DNA from: Euonymus europaeus
Taxonomy: Eukaryota > Streptophyta > Magnoliopsida > Celastrales > Celastraceae
Assembly (NCBI GenBank): GCA_963580455.1
Contig: OY756963.1
Location: 16,945,555 to 17,009,554 of the forward strand
DNA: 64,000 nucleotides
Direction: 5' to 3'
The position numbers were made by a program, and so were the translations under genes. Shown one piece after another: positions 14,701 through 27,640 of this stretch; the stretch's first letter is position 1; each line of letters opens with the position of its first letter. A model generated the notes under the pieces. That model ran no database searches. It was given only the letters and a program-made list of their open reading frames with translations, and had not been told where the DNA came from.

Positions 14701-17700
14701 TTCTGTTTTTCAATAAAACATCAAAAGAAAGTTTCAACTCTAAATGAAAGCACCAACTTTGATTTAAAGAAACTGGGTTTTTTTGGTTTGGCTAGAAAGA
14801 AACAATAGGATATCCAACTCCAAGGAATCTACAATAGATGCTTTTAGTAACAAGTGGTTTAATAGTTTTTAGTTTTGGTTCTCTGAGGAAGTTAACAAGA
14901 TGAAATCTGCCATCACATTTAATCAAAAAACCAACCTTAAAATAGCATACGATGGGACATTTACTGATAGCATGAAGATCCTAAAATAATTGCTCCGACT
15001 TTAAATTCATATAATACGTCGTAAATCACAGAATTTCAATTTCTTTTAAGAAAGAAACATTGCAGAATTAGACACAAAATTGTAGTAATACATCCTATGA
15101 GATAAGGCTTCAGCAAAAGCCACCACCACAAGCAAAGCAATCTCAGGTGAACAAGCACAAGATCAAACTAAAGGAAAATGCAAGCAACTGACCAACCTTC
15201 ACAGCTGTAAGTCGGGTTATCTCATTCCCCATGCGATCAACAAGTACCGGAAGGCATGCAGGTAATTCTGCTTTTAAGTGATCACCAAATGTTGAGATCA
15301 CAAGTCCCATGCAAGAAATAGCACACTCCTTAACTTCCTGGAGGAGAAATACGGGACAAGAACATTATAACACAAAAAAAAAAAAAATCAATTAATATAC
15401 AAGAAAAAACTTCTTGGAAATTCTTCTAACCTGATCTTGATCTTGGTTTGTTAAACGAGACATGATTGAATTGTAGATAGGAAGGACATACGGTTTGAAA
15501 TCAAAATCGAAACCCTGAATCACATAGATCAATCAAATCAGATAATTGTCTAAGAAAGTTGCTGAAGTGAAGAATGATGACACCAAGCTCACCTCAGTGT
15601 TTGGGCGTAGTATACGAACAAGTTCTCCACATACTCTCAGTGCCTCAGCGGTAACTTTGTAATAACGCTCACTAACAGCAGATAAAACAGGAGCCGAAAA
15701 TGCCTGCATCAATCAGTTGTAGACTCAATTTAACTGAATGTTGTATGCAAAACCAATGAACGAATTGAATTTCCATATTTGTATTAGTACTAGATGAAGA
15801 GGTGTCAATTTGAACAAGGAAATAGTCCTTATTTGTTCCTTTAAATCAATCCTTATTAACTTATCAAAATCCTTACAATATGCAACTGGACTAAGCAAGA
15901 GAAATGAAAGCTCAAGAATTTGTCTATGTCCCACATACTGCATTAGTCTGCCATACCTTGATGTAAGGGTGGAAAACAGAAGGTGAATTGGAAGATAACA
16001 CCAATCTTGTAAATATAAGAGCCTCAATCTTTAAATTTGAAGTTGAAGATTTGTCCTGCAAAGTTACGAAAGAAATCAAATATTAAAGAAACAAAGAACA
16101 ACAAAAATGTCAGATGTGATACAGAAAATTACACAACCCATGACCCCTTTTAAACTCAAAATTGATGTACTTACATTTAATGACTTTTCAATTCCTGGAA
16201 TTAGAGAGCCCATGTGGTCGGTGAGACAGTCAGGCAAGACAACGACAAGTTCTTTCAAAACAGAGAAGGCACCGACCTGTAGACAGATGAATGACATAAA
16301 ACAATGACTACATGATACGTATCCAAATAGGCAAGTTATTTTACCTTAGTCTTGACGGATTTCTCGCGCAGCTGCCTATTTATGGATTTAACAACCCTCG
16401 GCACCTCTTGCTTCAGAAGCCATCTTGGACTGAAGAACAACAAAATTCATAGATGAATGAGCATACAAATGACTAACATGAAAACTCTGCACCTAAAGCA
16501 ATAGGAACAGAGCACTTGAAACCATGATTAGTGCACCTCAAACCCAGATACAATAAATCAAGCCAGTTTATGCAGGCAAGTTCAGACTCGCTTCAAGAGA
16601 CATTGTTTTTATTACCGAGAGAGAGAGAGAGAGAGAGAGGTGAGAGGATTCAAAAACTACCATGTATCACCTAACAAGAGTAGAGTGTGGATCAACTGGA
16701 AGAGAAATGTATTATAAAATATTTGCCTCGATGACTCTAAAAATTTCACTTGCTTTCTGGAGAAGGAAAAACACAGATTCCCAAAGAAGAAAGTTTTGGC
16801 ATATTCAGAATCTACCTATGATGATCATTATTGCTTGAAATGCACCTTATTGCTTGAAACTTGGATAGGACAGCCTTTCCATAAGGGTTAAAGTGTTATA
16901 CTTGCCAGAAATTTTGATGATCGAAGGCAGCACTAATTTTGAGAGAGTGAACTGCTTGGACCAGTATCCAGTAAGGAGGAGAAACTAGATGAACCGTGCC
17001 ACAGAAATGTATCAAACAAATGAAGGAAATGGACTTTTCAGAAGAGGAATAGCAAGGAAAACCTATGGATAAATCCCTGAAGCTTATAATCCAACACACC
17101 CAAAAAAGTACAGATTAGTATTTGAGCATTTTCAAACATTGGAGGAAACATAGGAATCAATCAAACAATCTATAATATTTATCAAATCAATCCCAAAACA
17201 TCTAATGCATTAAATTTTGAAAGTTCAGTAATTTCAGTTATTCTAAACAAATCTTCTAATTTTTCATTTAATGGTAAACTGAGTTTTGATCATTATCTGA
17301 TATGGTAAAATACCAGTTAAGAGGAGAACCAGAATGCCAAAAGGATCCAGATTCAAACAGCAAAAGCAACTGGCACAATCCACTTTTCAGAAAATCATTA
17401 ACATATTGGATTACTGGGTACATAATCAAAACAGAAAGTAAAAAATAACTGCAAATTGGGTGAGTAATGATACTAGAAACATGCCTATATTCATTCAAGT
17501 CGATCAGTGATTTCGAGATATTTCCTGTTTGTCGAACAAGTTCAATGAAGGTATTGAAAACGTCCATCTGCATCGGAAGGAAATCAATAGCTGACCACAA
17601 CATTACCAATCGAAAATATAGAATCAGTCAATTCTAGCTTACCTTTACATTTTCTTCCCTCTCTCTGAATCTTTCAATCAATTTAGGGCAGGCCTGCACA

Positions 17701-20700
17701 ATCAGAGAATCAAAAATTTAACAAGCGCCATGCTAGGAGAGTTTTGGAATAGTCTATTCAATATCATTTGACAGATGGCAACACAATTTTCACGTACAGC
17801 TAGTTAAAAGTAACCAAAATGAAAGGTAAAATATTATTCTGTTACCATAACAAGTAACAACAGGCAAAAAAAATAATCAAACAAGTGAACGCAAAAAATT
17901 TAGTGCGACGACCTCCCCATATAGGTTGCCAAGCATCTCAGGACGAGAAACAATTAATGCAGCCAAACATTTAGCCGCTGCTCTGCGAACTTTCCAGCTG
18001 ACATCTTCATCATCTGTATACTCATTGGCACTCTCGCTACAAAATATTTCAAAGTTACTGTTAACTATAAAATATTTCACAGTTGAAGTGACAAGTAAAT
18101 TGTGGCATAGAAGCTAAATGCTAGTCATTTTCATAAATGATAACATACTCATCTTCCTCCTCCTCATGAACCTCATCATCAGTATCTTCATCCATGTTAT
18201 CAGTAAAGTTGGGGTCATAACTTAGATATTCCAAAGTAAGCTGAAGAATTGCATCACAATAGGAAGAAATATCCCTAGGGCACCTGAGCAGAAAACTTTC
18301 TATGGCCTGTAGTTGAGAAACATGAAATAATTAGCCAATTTGCATCTGAAATAATAAGTATAAACACCATCCCATGACATCATACATACCCAACTCCCTG
18401 CCCTCTTCCCCCCTTCAAACAAACAAAAGAAGAAAAGAGTGATTTATAACCTGCAAGCTATACTCGCGAAGCTCCTCATCATTCTCTGATGCACTAGTGC
18501 AATAATTAATTAGCAAAGGCACAGTGTCTCCTAAATGTGGTCCAAAACGATATCCCACAGCACGGCTAATAAGATTCATAAAAACATAGTTTGTTAGTGA
18601 AAGAAAGTTGCAACCTAAAAAAAGTAAAACGCGGATGATGCGGTATTTGACTATTTCTCTTTACTATCAAGGTCCATAACATTCTCATGTGTGGTTGAAC
18701 TTTTACTGAAGAAGTACCCTCTAGATATTTAACACAACTCTGACCATAATCCAATTTTGGTCATAGGGCATGAGCGCTGTGGAGACTATGGTTGAAGCTA
18801 TAAATGTTTTGCTCTAACCTAGCATGCTCTGGTACTATTCATCCTAGTTTTAAAGTAAAAAATACTATTAAAATAATAAGAAATCTAATCATAAAAGATT
18901 GAAGAAAAAAAAAGCAGATTGCAGCACTAAACAGATAGAGAATGTCTAAATCAATGTAAAGGAAACACAAAAAAAAATTTAGCAAGAAAAAGGATTAATT
19001 ACATTGAGTGCCACCTAAGAAACACGATACCAGTGCGGGGATACGGATACGGGGACAGGGCATATGGAGATTCCCCATTTCTTCCTAAAACTAGGATACG
19101 GGTGCGGCAGGATATGGCTTATATAAATACTATTTACGTTAGAGAGTTTTTTTATCAGATACATGTTAGGGAGTTTAAGTACATAAATATTTTATTTATG
19201 TAAAAAGAGTTAAAGTAATCTTTTAATATGTTGCGTTTGATGAAGAAGTTGGTCAAACATCGACTAATGCATATGGTGCGCATTGAGAGGATTTGATCCG
19301 CATTTTACCAGAGTTGATAAACTCTACTCCAGTTCACAACTCAAACAAAACTTGTCGTCTTCCTCAAGAAATCCCTAGCACCCAAATCACTTCGAGCATA
19401 TTGACTTCTTGAGTCCAGTAGAGAACAATCAAGTGACACCAAAGATCAGACAATCGGAGGCAGACACTGAGCCATCGGAGATTTCTATTTAACAAGTATA
19501 AGTTGCAGCATAGTTTTGCCGTGGAGCAGCAGAGAAGGATGGGATCTCCGGTCTTCATTATGTTGCCCGAGGAAGCGGTTGGTCCGGTGGGTCAGGTTTG
19601 GAGGGAGCGCGTCAATACCGTATCCAAGGCATACATAGTACGTATCCCATATCAAAAAAAGAAAGAAAAAAAAAAGGTGTGGCAGTATGTATGCCAGTGC
19701 ACCAGCACCCCAAACGGACCCAGAGTGCGGGCGCCTTCAGCTCCTAGACGTACTAGTGCTTCCTAGAGTGCCACAGTGGTTATATGCGATGAGTACAACA
19801 TAAGCAGCGCGTTATATAAAAGAGAAACTCAATTACACCATCAGCCAAAGCACCTATCAACATACCAGCACTGCAGCACCTACATTCAAAAAAACTAATG
19901 TCTTTCACCGTATATATCCTGAATTAAGGTCAGAGAGGTTTCCTTGTTTGATTGAAAACTCTGGCACTCACCACTCCAAGCTGTCCAGCTAATGAGTGAA
20001 GGAACGGATGAGATCCTACACCTAAATGTAAAACACAGCATTTAGCTTACCTCAAAGCACCAATCATTTGGATGTTTGTGCGGGTCATCTCAGGTTTCGC
20101 GCCCTTCTTCCTCAACTTTTGAACAACTTCAACAGTCGCCTTTGCCAACAAATCCTCAGACAAGCTTGAAGCCAAAGATGCTGAAAACCAAAGCACTTGT
20201 TAACCAAACCTGCATCTTACACAATTTCTACTACAACTAAAAGCACATAACTTAGATGCCAAAGGCAAATGTTACAGGAATCAAGTTGTTGGTTTTCTAG
20301 AAGGGTCAAAACAAGACACGTAACGAATTTAAAAAATGTATTGGTGCTAAAGGAAGAATTGCAACATCTAGCATCGGATTTAGAAAGAGAAATTTTGGGG
20401 ATAAAAAAGAACAAAAAAGCAGAGTATCATAAAGGAGGGCCAGTCAGAAACTGCAACCCAAAAAAAACAGAAGTGCAAGAGCTGCTCAAAGACCAAATCA
20501 GCAAAAAGAGAAGAAAATGCATATGGTACAGCTAAAGATGGCTTATTGGAAGTTAGTACAAGGTCAGGAAAGGTACAACTAAACAGTAGTAAAAGATGCC
20601 AGAAAAACTCATACAAGATGCCACAAAACTCTCCTAAATAATTTAAAGTAATTTTGGAACCTTAATTGCAGTCCGTCAAGTCAAAAGCTGCAAAAAGTAT

Positions 20701-22805
20701 ATTTTCAAACATGAATCTTCAAGAAAAACCTAACCATCGAACATTACTTGCCCATATTGGCCAAGATGGACAGAAGCTTCTCAGATTCCAATCGTGCAAA
20801 GTTCACATGAATAGTCTTGTTTCCATAGAAATGAAACAGCCAAGGAAAACTCAACTTCATAACATTAATAAAAAAAATCTTACCTATACATGAAACAGTT
20901 TTCTTTCTAACACTGGCTTGATTAGAACTCAATTGAGATAATAGAGCATCTAAAAGCATCAGATGCTCAGTTGTCATTAGATTTCCAAACTTATGGAGGA
21001 CATCACATAAGATATCAAGACTTTCACATTTTATCTCCGTACTCATTCCCTGAGTAAAACAGCATAGTACGTTAGCAGAAGGGCCAAACAACTAGTATAA
21101 ACAAAATCTTGCGCAAAAAAACAAGTGGAAAATAAAGTGAAAGCAATATAAGTGTTAAATTAAGTGCAAAAGACTAAACATACATAATCTTTCTAATCAA
21201 AGTGCCATTGGTTAGATATATATTAACAGGAAAAGAGGAAGTATGCCCATCAAATGAAAAAAATAATCTAGCAGAGACAATAGGCCCTGGTTGTTTGTAG
21301 CCATGGACCTTTTCCCACTTTTACCGTACTGAAAATTATTATATCACCTAACTTTAATAAGAAATCTTGGTTATCAATCAATTAGACTTGTCATGGACTA
21401 TGCTAATATTCGCAGGGCATATTATGCTATATATTAGCTTTTGCCATTTATACTTAATAATCACCTCAAGTAAACCCTGTTGTTAAATGTATTATTGACT
21501 CCTCCACCATCGACATAATCAATGAGTCTCTATCAGTGGTTAAACAATTTAAGGTCGATTACATGATTCCAACTAAGTATATTTGAGGACACAAGTCTCG
21601 GTCAGTATTATTTTGTTTCCACACCAAGTTCATTAAAATGAAAAAGAAACAGGATACTAATAGGTCAGTATTATTTTGTTTTCAAATTAAGTTCATTAAA
21701 ATGAAATGAAAAAGAAACAGGATACTGATAGCAAAAATACACAAAAGACTCAAGTGCCAGACTAGAAACTCACTGGGCTAGTTATTCCACTAATAAGCTT
21801 GGGCGAAAGAGAAACAATAACTGATTGAGCAAGAGTTGGAGAAGTAACTTCAGAAACAATTGTCTTCAATGCTATGCTCGCAATGTCACGGTGCTGATCT
21901 TTCCCATTAACCATTTTATCACATAGTTTACTCGTCATCTCTACAACTCGTGGCTCACTAACTTTCTTCACTAATGGAGCGAGACTGCAATGGTAAAAGA
22001 AAATGTGAACAGCCATAAAACAACAAGAATGCCACAGGAGCTTCTGATCAACCATCACCAACTTTATGGCTCGACTCTGTTTAGAAATGCCGTATGCATT
22101 TCACCCAAATCTTATTTAAAGCCGAGAAGAAAAATAAATGATCCCCAGAGAGAATTTCAAAACAACAGCAAAGAAAGCAACCGTTAAAGGGGCCAATATA
22201 TGAAAATCGATATTTGCAATAAGTTTTAAAATTATACTTTTAGATACTTCAAACATTAAATACACATGATCAATAACTTCAAAAATCACTCGGATACACA
22301 ACAGAAATAAAGACAATCTCAAAGAAACCTCAATTTGTGGCCTAAGCCATAGCAATAATTTATAACTGCAGTAACACAAATGAAAATATGTATGAAACAA
22401 AGGCTAAACATAAAGAGCAACTACTACATCGTTGACCAATCACATTGGGGCGAAAGATAAACTGATGTACCATTTCACCGCCAACCCAGAAACATCACCA
22501 GCTACATCATCAAGCTGCTGTAAGACAATATTCGACAACTTTATCTCCAAATCCGTATCAGCTCTAAACCCTTCTTTGTTTAACTCATTCAATAAATCAG
22601 ATGTTGCCATATATCTGTAATCTTTATCCTTGCCTGTCATCTTCAAAAAAGAGGAGGAAGTCAGAACATAGGATAAAACACCAAAGTCGACTATACCAAT
22701 CATTGATTAAAATACTTTACATGCTCATAAATTGATATTGCACGGTATAAATCGGCGAAGAAATCATACCTTTTCTAGAATGCTAGTCATCTGAATATTC
22801 GCCAT
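8715..22805 (-). CDS. CAND1: CAND1, cullin-associated NEDD8-dissociated protein 1 (complete, 28 coding exons)
   Basis: CAND1 is an all-HEAT-repeat protein that grips unneddylated cullin-RBX1 and exchanges substrate receptors of SCF-type ubiquitin ligases. Coding exons, in transcript order: 22805-22770, 22640-22471, 21984-21774, 21049-20884, 20180-20051, 18565-18451, 18306-18149, 18036-17913, 17693-17643, 17567-17485, 16429-16345, 16276-16175, 16055-15957, 15703-15593, 15514-15431, 15337-15197, 14429-14337, 14231-14110, 14004-13842, 13760-13521, 13086-12838, 12731-12555, 12431-12285, 12197-12081, 10024-9856, 9322-9245, 9149-9011, 8811-8715. They sum to 3657 nt, 1218 aa plus stop, close to the Arabidopsis length as I recall it. 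The start reads [19 protein letters not shown] and the end KFYSIRNE. An acidic stretch (about residues 310-350) precedes [13 protein letters not shown]. All phases agree and no stop interrupts. One intron (after 17485) uses a GC donor. The gene looks functional. Confidence 0.97.
10850..11030 (+). mobile_element. tRNA-derived SINE (Au-like) in CAND1 intron
   Basis: The sequence CAATGGTAGAGTTTCAAGGG followed by a B box GGTTCAATTCC (10898-10908) matches a Pol III promoter. It is followed by a body with GGGGGTAAGGTATG, CCCCGACCTCGCCC and GGGAGAGCCTCATGCA, which is the layout of the plant Au SINE family as I remember it. It lies in the 2-kb intron between CAND1 exons 24 and 25, in antisense to the gene. 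Exact ends and TSD were not resolved. Confidence 0.7.
11830..11920 (-). mobile_element. tRNA-related SINE fragment in CAND1 intron
   Basis: On the minus strand an A box TGGCCTAGTGGT (11895-11905 region) is followed about 35 bases later by a B box GGTTCAATTCA (11852-11862). The rest does not fold as a complete tRNA, so a SINE head is more likely than a tRNA gene. It shares the large intron with the plus-strand SINE at 10.9 kb. Confidence 0.55.
16617..16639. repeat. GA microsatellite in CAND1 intron 10
   Basis: This is an uninterrupted (GA)n tract of about 23 bases within the 1.06-kb intron of CAND1 that starts with the GC donor. Confidence 0.95.
19007..19774. mobile_element. hAT-type MITE in CAND1 intron 5, TSD AGTGCCAC
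   Basis: The 8-bp repeat AGTGCCAC (19007-19014 and 19767-19774) flanks a 752-bp element (19015-19766). The inverted ends are CTAAGAAACAC and, read inward from the right, CTAGGAAGCAC. A preceding G is also shared, so a 9-bp Mutator-type TSD cannot be fully excluded. The interior has GGATACGG repeats and no transposase. The element lies inside an otherwise normal intron (20050-18566), and the flanking splice sites are intact. Confidence 0.8.
21601..21728. repeat. Two-copy tandem repeat, about 62-bp unit, in CAND1 intron 3
   Basis: The phrase GGTCAGTATTATTTTGTTT followed by AAGTTCATTAAAATGAAA and AGAAACAGGATACT occurs twice in direct succession with a few differences. Confidence 0.85.
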
Positions 22806-23710
22806 CTTTGTAGAACTAAATGAAGAGCGTAAATGACTAACAAAATGTCAAAGGCTCAAAGCTCAATATATTACCAGCTCTGCGAAAAATAAAAGGAAAA
22901 CGTTATCAAAGAAAGCAATTTAGAAAGCATAAACAAAGTTTCTTGTAAACACACTCCTCAACCAAATCATTTTAGAACAAACCAGAAAATGGAAAGAAGG
23001 GCACATGATTTCGATATACAAAGTGCCTTACATGATAACAATCCTGACAAAATTTATACTATTTCTAGTAATTCAGATCTAACAGTTATAAGCCAGGGAA
23101 AAAGAAATAACTTAAAAAAGTGGATATTTTACTTGACCAATCCTGTGTCCAACAGCACTATTTTCCTTTCCTGTCACACAAATATAAACATCTATGCATA
23201 CACATTAATACAAAGAGAGAATCAGTTGCCAATTACAAGAACAATTTGCATAACCCATACCCCAGATACAATGTGATACAAATAAAACCCTACTCATATA
23301 TGATTGCATGTGTTCCGCAGAAAAAGGGAAAACGAAAAGAAAAGAAAAATCACCATCAAAATACTGCAGTAAGAAAGATAGATTATTCGTTCCAAAGTGC
23401 TAATTCCGACCATGAGAACAAAAAACCCTACAACAGCGAGTTTCCATTGAGTGGCGGCACAGTGAAAGATAGAAATAGAAGGTCTATTGATTTGTAAATA
23501 TAGGGAATAGAGGAGGAGAGAGAGGCAGAAGGGAGGCATTGAAAACGAGTCAAAAATCGAGAAAGGCAGAAACTCACAGATAGAAGGTGAGAAGAGAGTT
23601 TGAACTCAATCGGAGATGCACAGTTCTGCGAAGTGCTTCTCCTTTTTGCTGCTCCAGTTTTTTGATCTGGCTTTTGTTGCATTTGTTTTGGTTAAATATA
23701 ATTTTTCCTA
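22806..23710 (-). promoter_or_regulatory. CAND1: CAND1 5' UTR with probable leader intron and TATA-like box
   Basis: On the minus strand a TATA-like sequence (TATATTTA, near 23693-23700) lies about 30 bases above a pyrimidine-rich leader at roughly 23580-23665. A splice donor (CT|GTGAGT, exon edge 23578) pairs plausibly with an acceptor (TTTTTCGCAG, exon edge 22879). That would give a roughly 700-base intron in the 5' UTR ending 74 bases before the ATG at 22805. The transcription start is inferred and not seen. Confidence 0.5.
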
Positions 23711-25239
23711 CTGACAATATACGACGGGATTTATCAAAACAGTTGAAATCTCCTATCTCGAATTTGACCTCTCCCTTTTTCCTTCATTCAAAAAAAAAAA
23801 GTAAGCTATGATATTTTATTTTCGTCTTTAAATTATTTTTATCCCAATTTTATTCTTTGACTAAGTATTGTTCTATTTATACTAAAAATGACCTATAGTT
23901 AGGGCAAATGCAATAGCAAAAATTTGTGGGTGAGATTATTTGCAGCCCAAATTTTATCGGTCACACTCTAAAAAAATCCTAAAACAATAATTCTATAGAC
24001 ACTCCCCCGCCAAAGTAAACCATTCTCTCGCCATTTCCTATCTTTCTCCTTCCCCAGCTTTGTTAAGCGATAGAAGTGGTGATATATCTTCGAAGTGACT
24101 ACTTTTAGATCTTAATAATTTTCCTCGAGCGGATGAGCTTGGGCCTTCCTCAACCTTGGAATTGCCGCATGAAGAACTGGTTCTACGCAAGAAGCAATGG
24201 AGCTAAGTCGTTAGATAGAGGAGCATACTAGGAGGTAAACTTCAGTAAGATCTGTAAATGCATGTAGATATTTGCTCAAAGAAACACCGGCTTCTTCACC
24301 AAACATATTGTCACGCATATCAAGTTGTTGACTTTATTTGGCTGCAGTCTGCCAAAAAAGTCAATCCTGCCCCTTGGTAACGAGACGGTATTTGCAAGTG
24401 TGTCAGAGACTTACAGTCAGTCTCAAAGTGTTGGAAAAATGTAATGTAGGTGCACTTATAATCGAACTTCTAATCAAACGATTGTATGGAGAAAGGGGTC
24501 ACTCATAATCTCACTATGAATCTCCAAGTAACTCTAGATCCACTAGAAAGTACTTCACTAGGAATTGTACTAGGCACAAATGTCAAACTGTAATATTTCA
24601 TTGATGCAAAAAAAGATTACAAAAATGTGTGTACAAGAGATTAATGGATGCAAAAGTTAGAATGCTTGAAAGCTAGAAAGATTGAAAGAGATATGTTTAT
24701 GTCGTTGTGCTGAAGTTGTGTCTCTCTCTATTTGTCTGTCATCATTCTTATAACTCCTCCAGGTACTTGAATTAATTGTCCACGATGTCATGACTGCAAT
24801 CATCTTAAAACCTCTCAAACATGTTCCATTGTGTTCGATTGTCAGGATAATGGTCTTCCTACATTATGATGGTGCCTTGAACCTGAAGTAAATGCCCAGT
24901 TCGTGCTCCACAATAAATTGGTCAGGTGAGATAATGTTTCCACCAAATAGCTAGGATAAGTTCTACTTTCTAAATTATAGGTAACTCTCAAGACTAACTC
25001 TTAACTCCCCTAACAACCATTAAATTGGGCCTATTTAACATTAAAATCAATGGCCCATTTGCTGTCCAGCATATGTAGATTGTAACTAAAACTTATCCAC
25101 TTATACCATCACATACGCCCCAATCTTCTCATGAGGTGCAGTCCGGCCTTTTAGGTACCACACAACCCAATCTTTTTGGACCAAGCCCGGCCAACTAAGT
25201 TTGCACAATTATGGTACAAACACAAGCCTTCTCAAGTGG
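23711..25239. other. Intergenic DNA between CAND1 and the gypsy relic
   Basis: I see no recognisable gene or element ends. Composition is mixed and the stretch could include decayed retroelement sequence. Confidence 0.4.
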
Positions 25240-25510
25240 TTACACTTCTCGAGTGCCATGACTTGGACAATGCCATATCAACAAAATACGTCTCACAATA
25301 CAGTTAAATCAGCAAAACACAAATCAATATACATTTTCCCATATCAATATTTGCAAAGCATATACCCTTTTTTCATTCATTCTCCAACAAAACTAATCCA
25401 AAATCAATACTGGGTCTCACATATTTTTACAAAAATCAAGGCACATACTCATCCACATCATCAAAATCTCCTATTACAACTACATCAACATAACACATCT
25501 TTTAATATAG
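25240..25510. repeat. Dispersed repeat, second copy near 54.19-54.48 kb
   Basis: Phrases such as ATCAGCAAAACAC, TACGTCTCACAATACAGT and TCTCCAACAAAACTA recur in the same order at 54.19-54.48 kb (there ACACGTCTCCTAATACAGTC and TCTCCAACAAAACTACG). The two copies share orientation. The family is unknown. Confidence 0.65.
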
Positions 25511-25596
25511 CAACATCAAATGCTAAGGGAATAATCTAGGACCTTTCTCTGAAAGTCCCGTCTATGCCCACCTCGCCCATACTGACTTGCGCTACC

Positions 25597-26363
25597 TCAA
25601 GTCTTCTGAGAACTCAGCTTCTCCTCTACCAAGCGTACCCATTTTTCACCTTTAACATCACTGCCAAGTACCTTAGGTACCAACCTCACCGAGTCTCCCT
25701 CCCATCGAATCTGAATAGTAGCCCTTAAAATGGTGTCATCTATGGTCTGACAATCATACTTTGTCAACTCCTCATACAGATCAGTATCTAACAGTACCCT
25801 ATTTTTGAAGGCTCGTAGAGCTATTTTCATATTACAGTTGGGGATAAAAACTCTCTCCTTGTTGAACCACGTGAGGAAATTCCTAGTCAACTCACTAGAT
25901 GTCTGCTAAATTTTGTACAAATCATCTGAGCGTTTTTGGATCTCCTTACTGCTAGCAAAATACAAAAGAAAAGCATCCACTATCTAGGCAAAAGTGAAAA
26001 TGCTACTATTGGGCATGCTAATAAACACTGAAGAGCTATTCCCACTAAAGTCGTGCCAAAACCTTTGCACATACACACTTCCCTAAGGTCCTGAAGGATA
26101 GCCCTAGCAAACATCTTTTGTTTATAGTGGGCTACATATTCTCCAAGGTACGACACTTCTAAATATAGCTTCATGATAGATGCCATAAACCTAGGGGGTA
26201 ACTTAGTAGAGGCAATGTGCTCTGCAAAAGGAGAGTCAGCGTAACAGGTGGGGGGAGTTCTTTTCAACGGAGCTGCTATTCTAGGTACTTTGTTCATCCT
26301 AGCCTCCATCTCATTTCGACAACGAGTGAACTCACTCTCGTTGTGCTCTTCATTTGTAGCCAC
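25597..26363 (-). pseudogene. Ty3/gypsy gag relic
   Basis: On the minus strand, frame 26363-25980 contains SPFAEHIASTKLPPRF, EYVAHYKQKMF and MCKGFGTTLVGIALQ. These match the retrotransposon gag domain of plant Ty3/gypsy elements (usual phrases: pFsd.I....P..fk, h...y...M, fp.sLtG.A..Wy). A second piece in another frame (25890-25597) continues the same domain: TRNFLTWFNKERV, AFKNRVLLDTDLYEELTKY, IRWEGD. The frame change and stops make it non-functional. It lies just inside the LTR and primer-binding site at 26.8 kb, in the expected order for a minus-strand element. No pol genes follow. Confidence 0.85.
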
Positions 26364-26789
26364 GAAAAGGGATGAACGATGAAAATCGTTCTAGTCTAGG
26401 GCCCTCACCACCTTGTTGATCAAAATCTCTAAAAAATGGGGGAGTATGTTCCCGCTATGAGAAGTTCCTCCAAAAATGTAACAACAGCACAAGAAGGGGC
26501 TCTGGAGAGGAATGGTATTTCTAGAACATATCCGCTTCTGTGTGAACAGTAAAGACATTGGAGTTACTAGAGACTTGTTAACTCTAACAAGTTATGCAAC
26601 TTCGATAGCTTGTTTCTTCTTGAGTCTATTGTTCTCCACTTCCACAAACTCTAAGCGGGCCGTGTTCTAATGAAGTTCCTCCCTTATCGCCATCACCTGA
26701 GCCATAATCTCAGCCACATAACCATGTGTTTAAGGCATGATTAAGAAATATGAAATAAAATGCTTGTCGTAATAAAATTACGATGGCCT

Positions 26790-27240
26790 CATAGTGGGCG
26801 CCAAATTATAGAAGCTTGAGATCTACAATCAACAAATTCTAGAACTTCAACTTTAGATGGGCACTGGTAATCTTCAAGAATCATGAATTACTCTTAGTCC
26901 TGCCTAATTTCTCAAGAAGAAGAATCGTTAAAACCCAAGGACCAGATTTGGGGGACCGATTGTTGGGGCTCCGATGATCAAGTCAGTCCAAGAGATAAAT
27001 AGACAATAACCATGGTGGAGATCGGGAAAGAAAAGTTAGTGTTTAAGGGTGTTTTGGCTGGAAAGGTTGAGAAAGTTATTGATAGTTTTGTTCTTGTGTC
27101 CAAATGTTCATCCTTTTCTCTAGAGAATGAAGGGATATTTATAGTACCTCCCAACGAGATCTTTTGAAGGCGATGAGGTGGTGGCAAGCTCTATGGTTCT
27201 TATAATCATAGATGGTCTTCGTTAGGTGAACTCCAGTTTA
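26790..27240 (-). mobile_element. 5' LTR and primer-binding site of the gypsy relic
   Basis: On the minus strand TTGGCGCCCACTATGAGG (about 26787-26810) is the primer-binding-site motif of many plant Ty3/gypsy elements (TGGCGCCCAC). The sequence upstream of it on the minus strand (rising coordinates) looks like LTR. It includes CTGACTTGATCATCGGAG, often seen in Tat-type LTRs, and a TATA box (CTATAAATATC, near 27134-27145). The outer LTR edge is not clear. Confidence 0.6.
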
Positions 27241-27289
27241 GGTGAGCTATAGTTTTAGCCTTCACTCCCTCCGTCACTACTCCCCATCC

Positions 27290-27640
27290 TGCTGAAACCC
27301 TTTCTCTAACTTCGGCTTACTAATCGTCTCTCGTACTCTCCTCAACTCTATCTCTTCAAGGTATGTACGGGTTATTGGGGTATTCCTTGGTGCCTCCCCC
27401 TTTGTCATGTTTAGGTTTCCAGTTTTCATTATGTGTGTCCTTTAGCGCTGTCCCTTTGTCCATTTATTATTTGTTAGCTTTGTCATTTTCCTCCCAGTGT
27501 TCTCGTTCACAGGAAACCCTTTTCTTAACTTTCGGCTCCCGATTAACTCCTCTACTATGCTTTTACCATGGCCTGTTAACTCTTGGACTCTGCTTCTTCC
27601 AGGTATATACGGGTTATTAGCTTCTCATGTTTAGTTTTCC
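27290..27640. repeat. Diverged direct repeat, about 220-bp period
   Basis: Blocks around 27290-27400 and 27515-27640 share, in order, GAAACCC..TTTCT..TAACTT.CGGCT, CTCT..AACTC, TTC.AGGTAT.TACGGGTTATT and TCATGTTTAG.TTTCCAG. The period is about 220-240 bases. The second copy is more compact. Confidence 0.6.

Noticed and set aside
22989..23497. Plus-strand frames over the CAND1 5' region
   Set aside because: They are antisense to the CAND1 leader intron and lack coding character.
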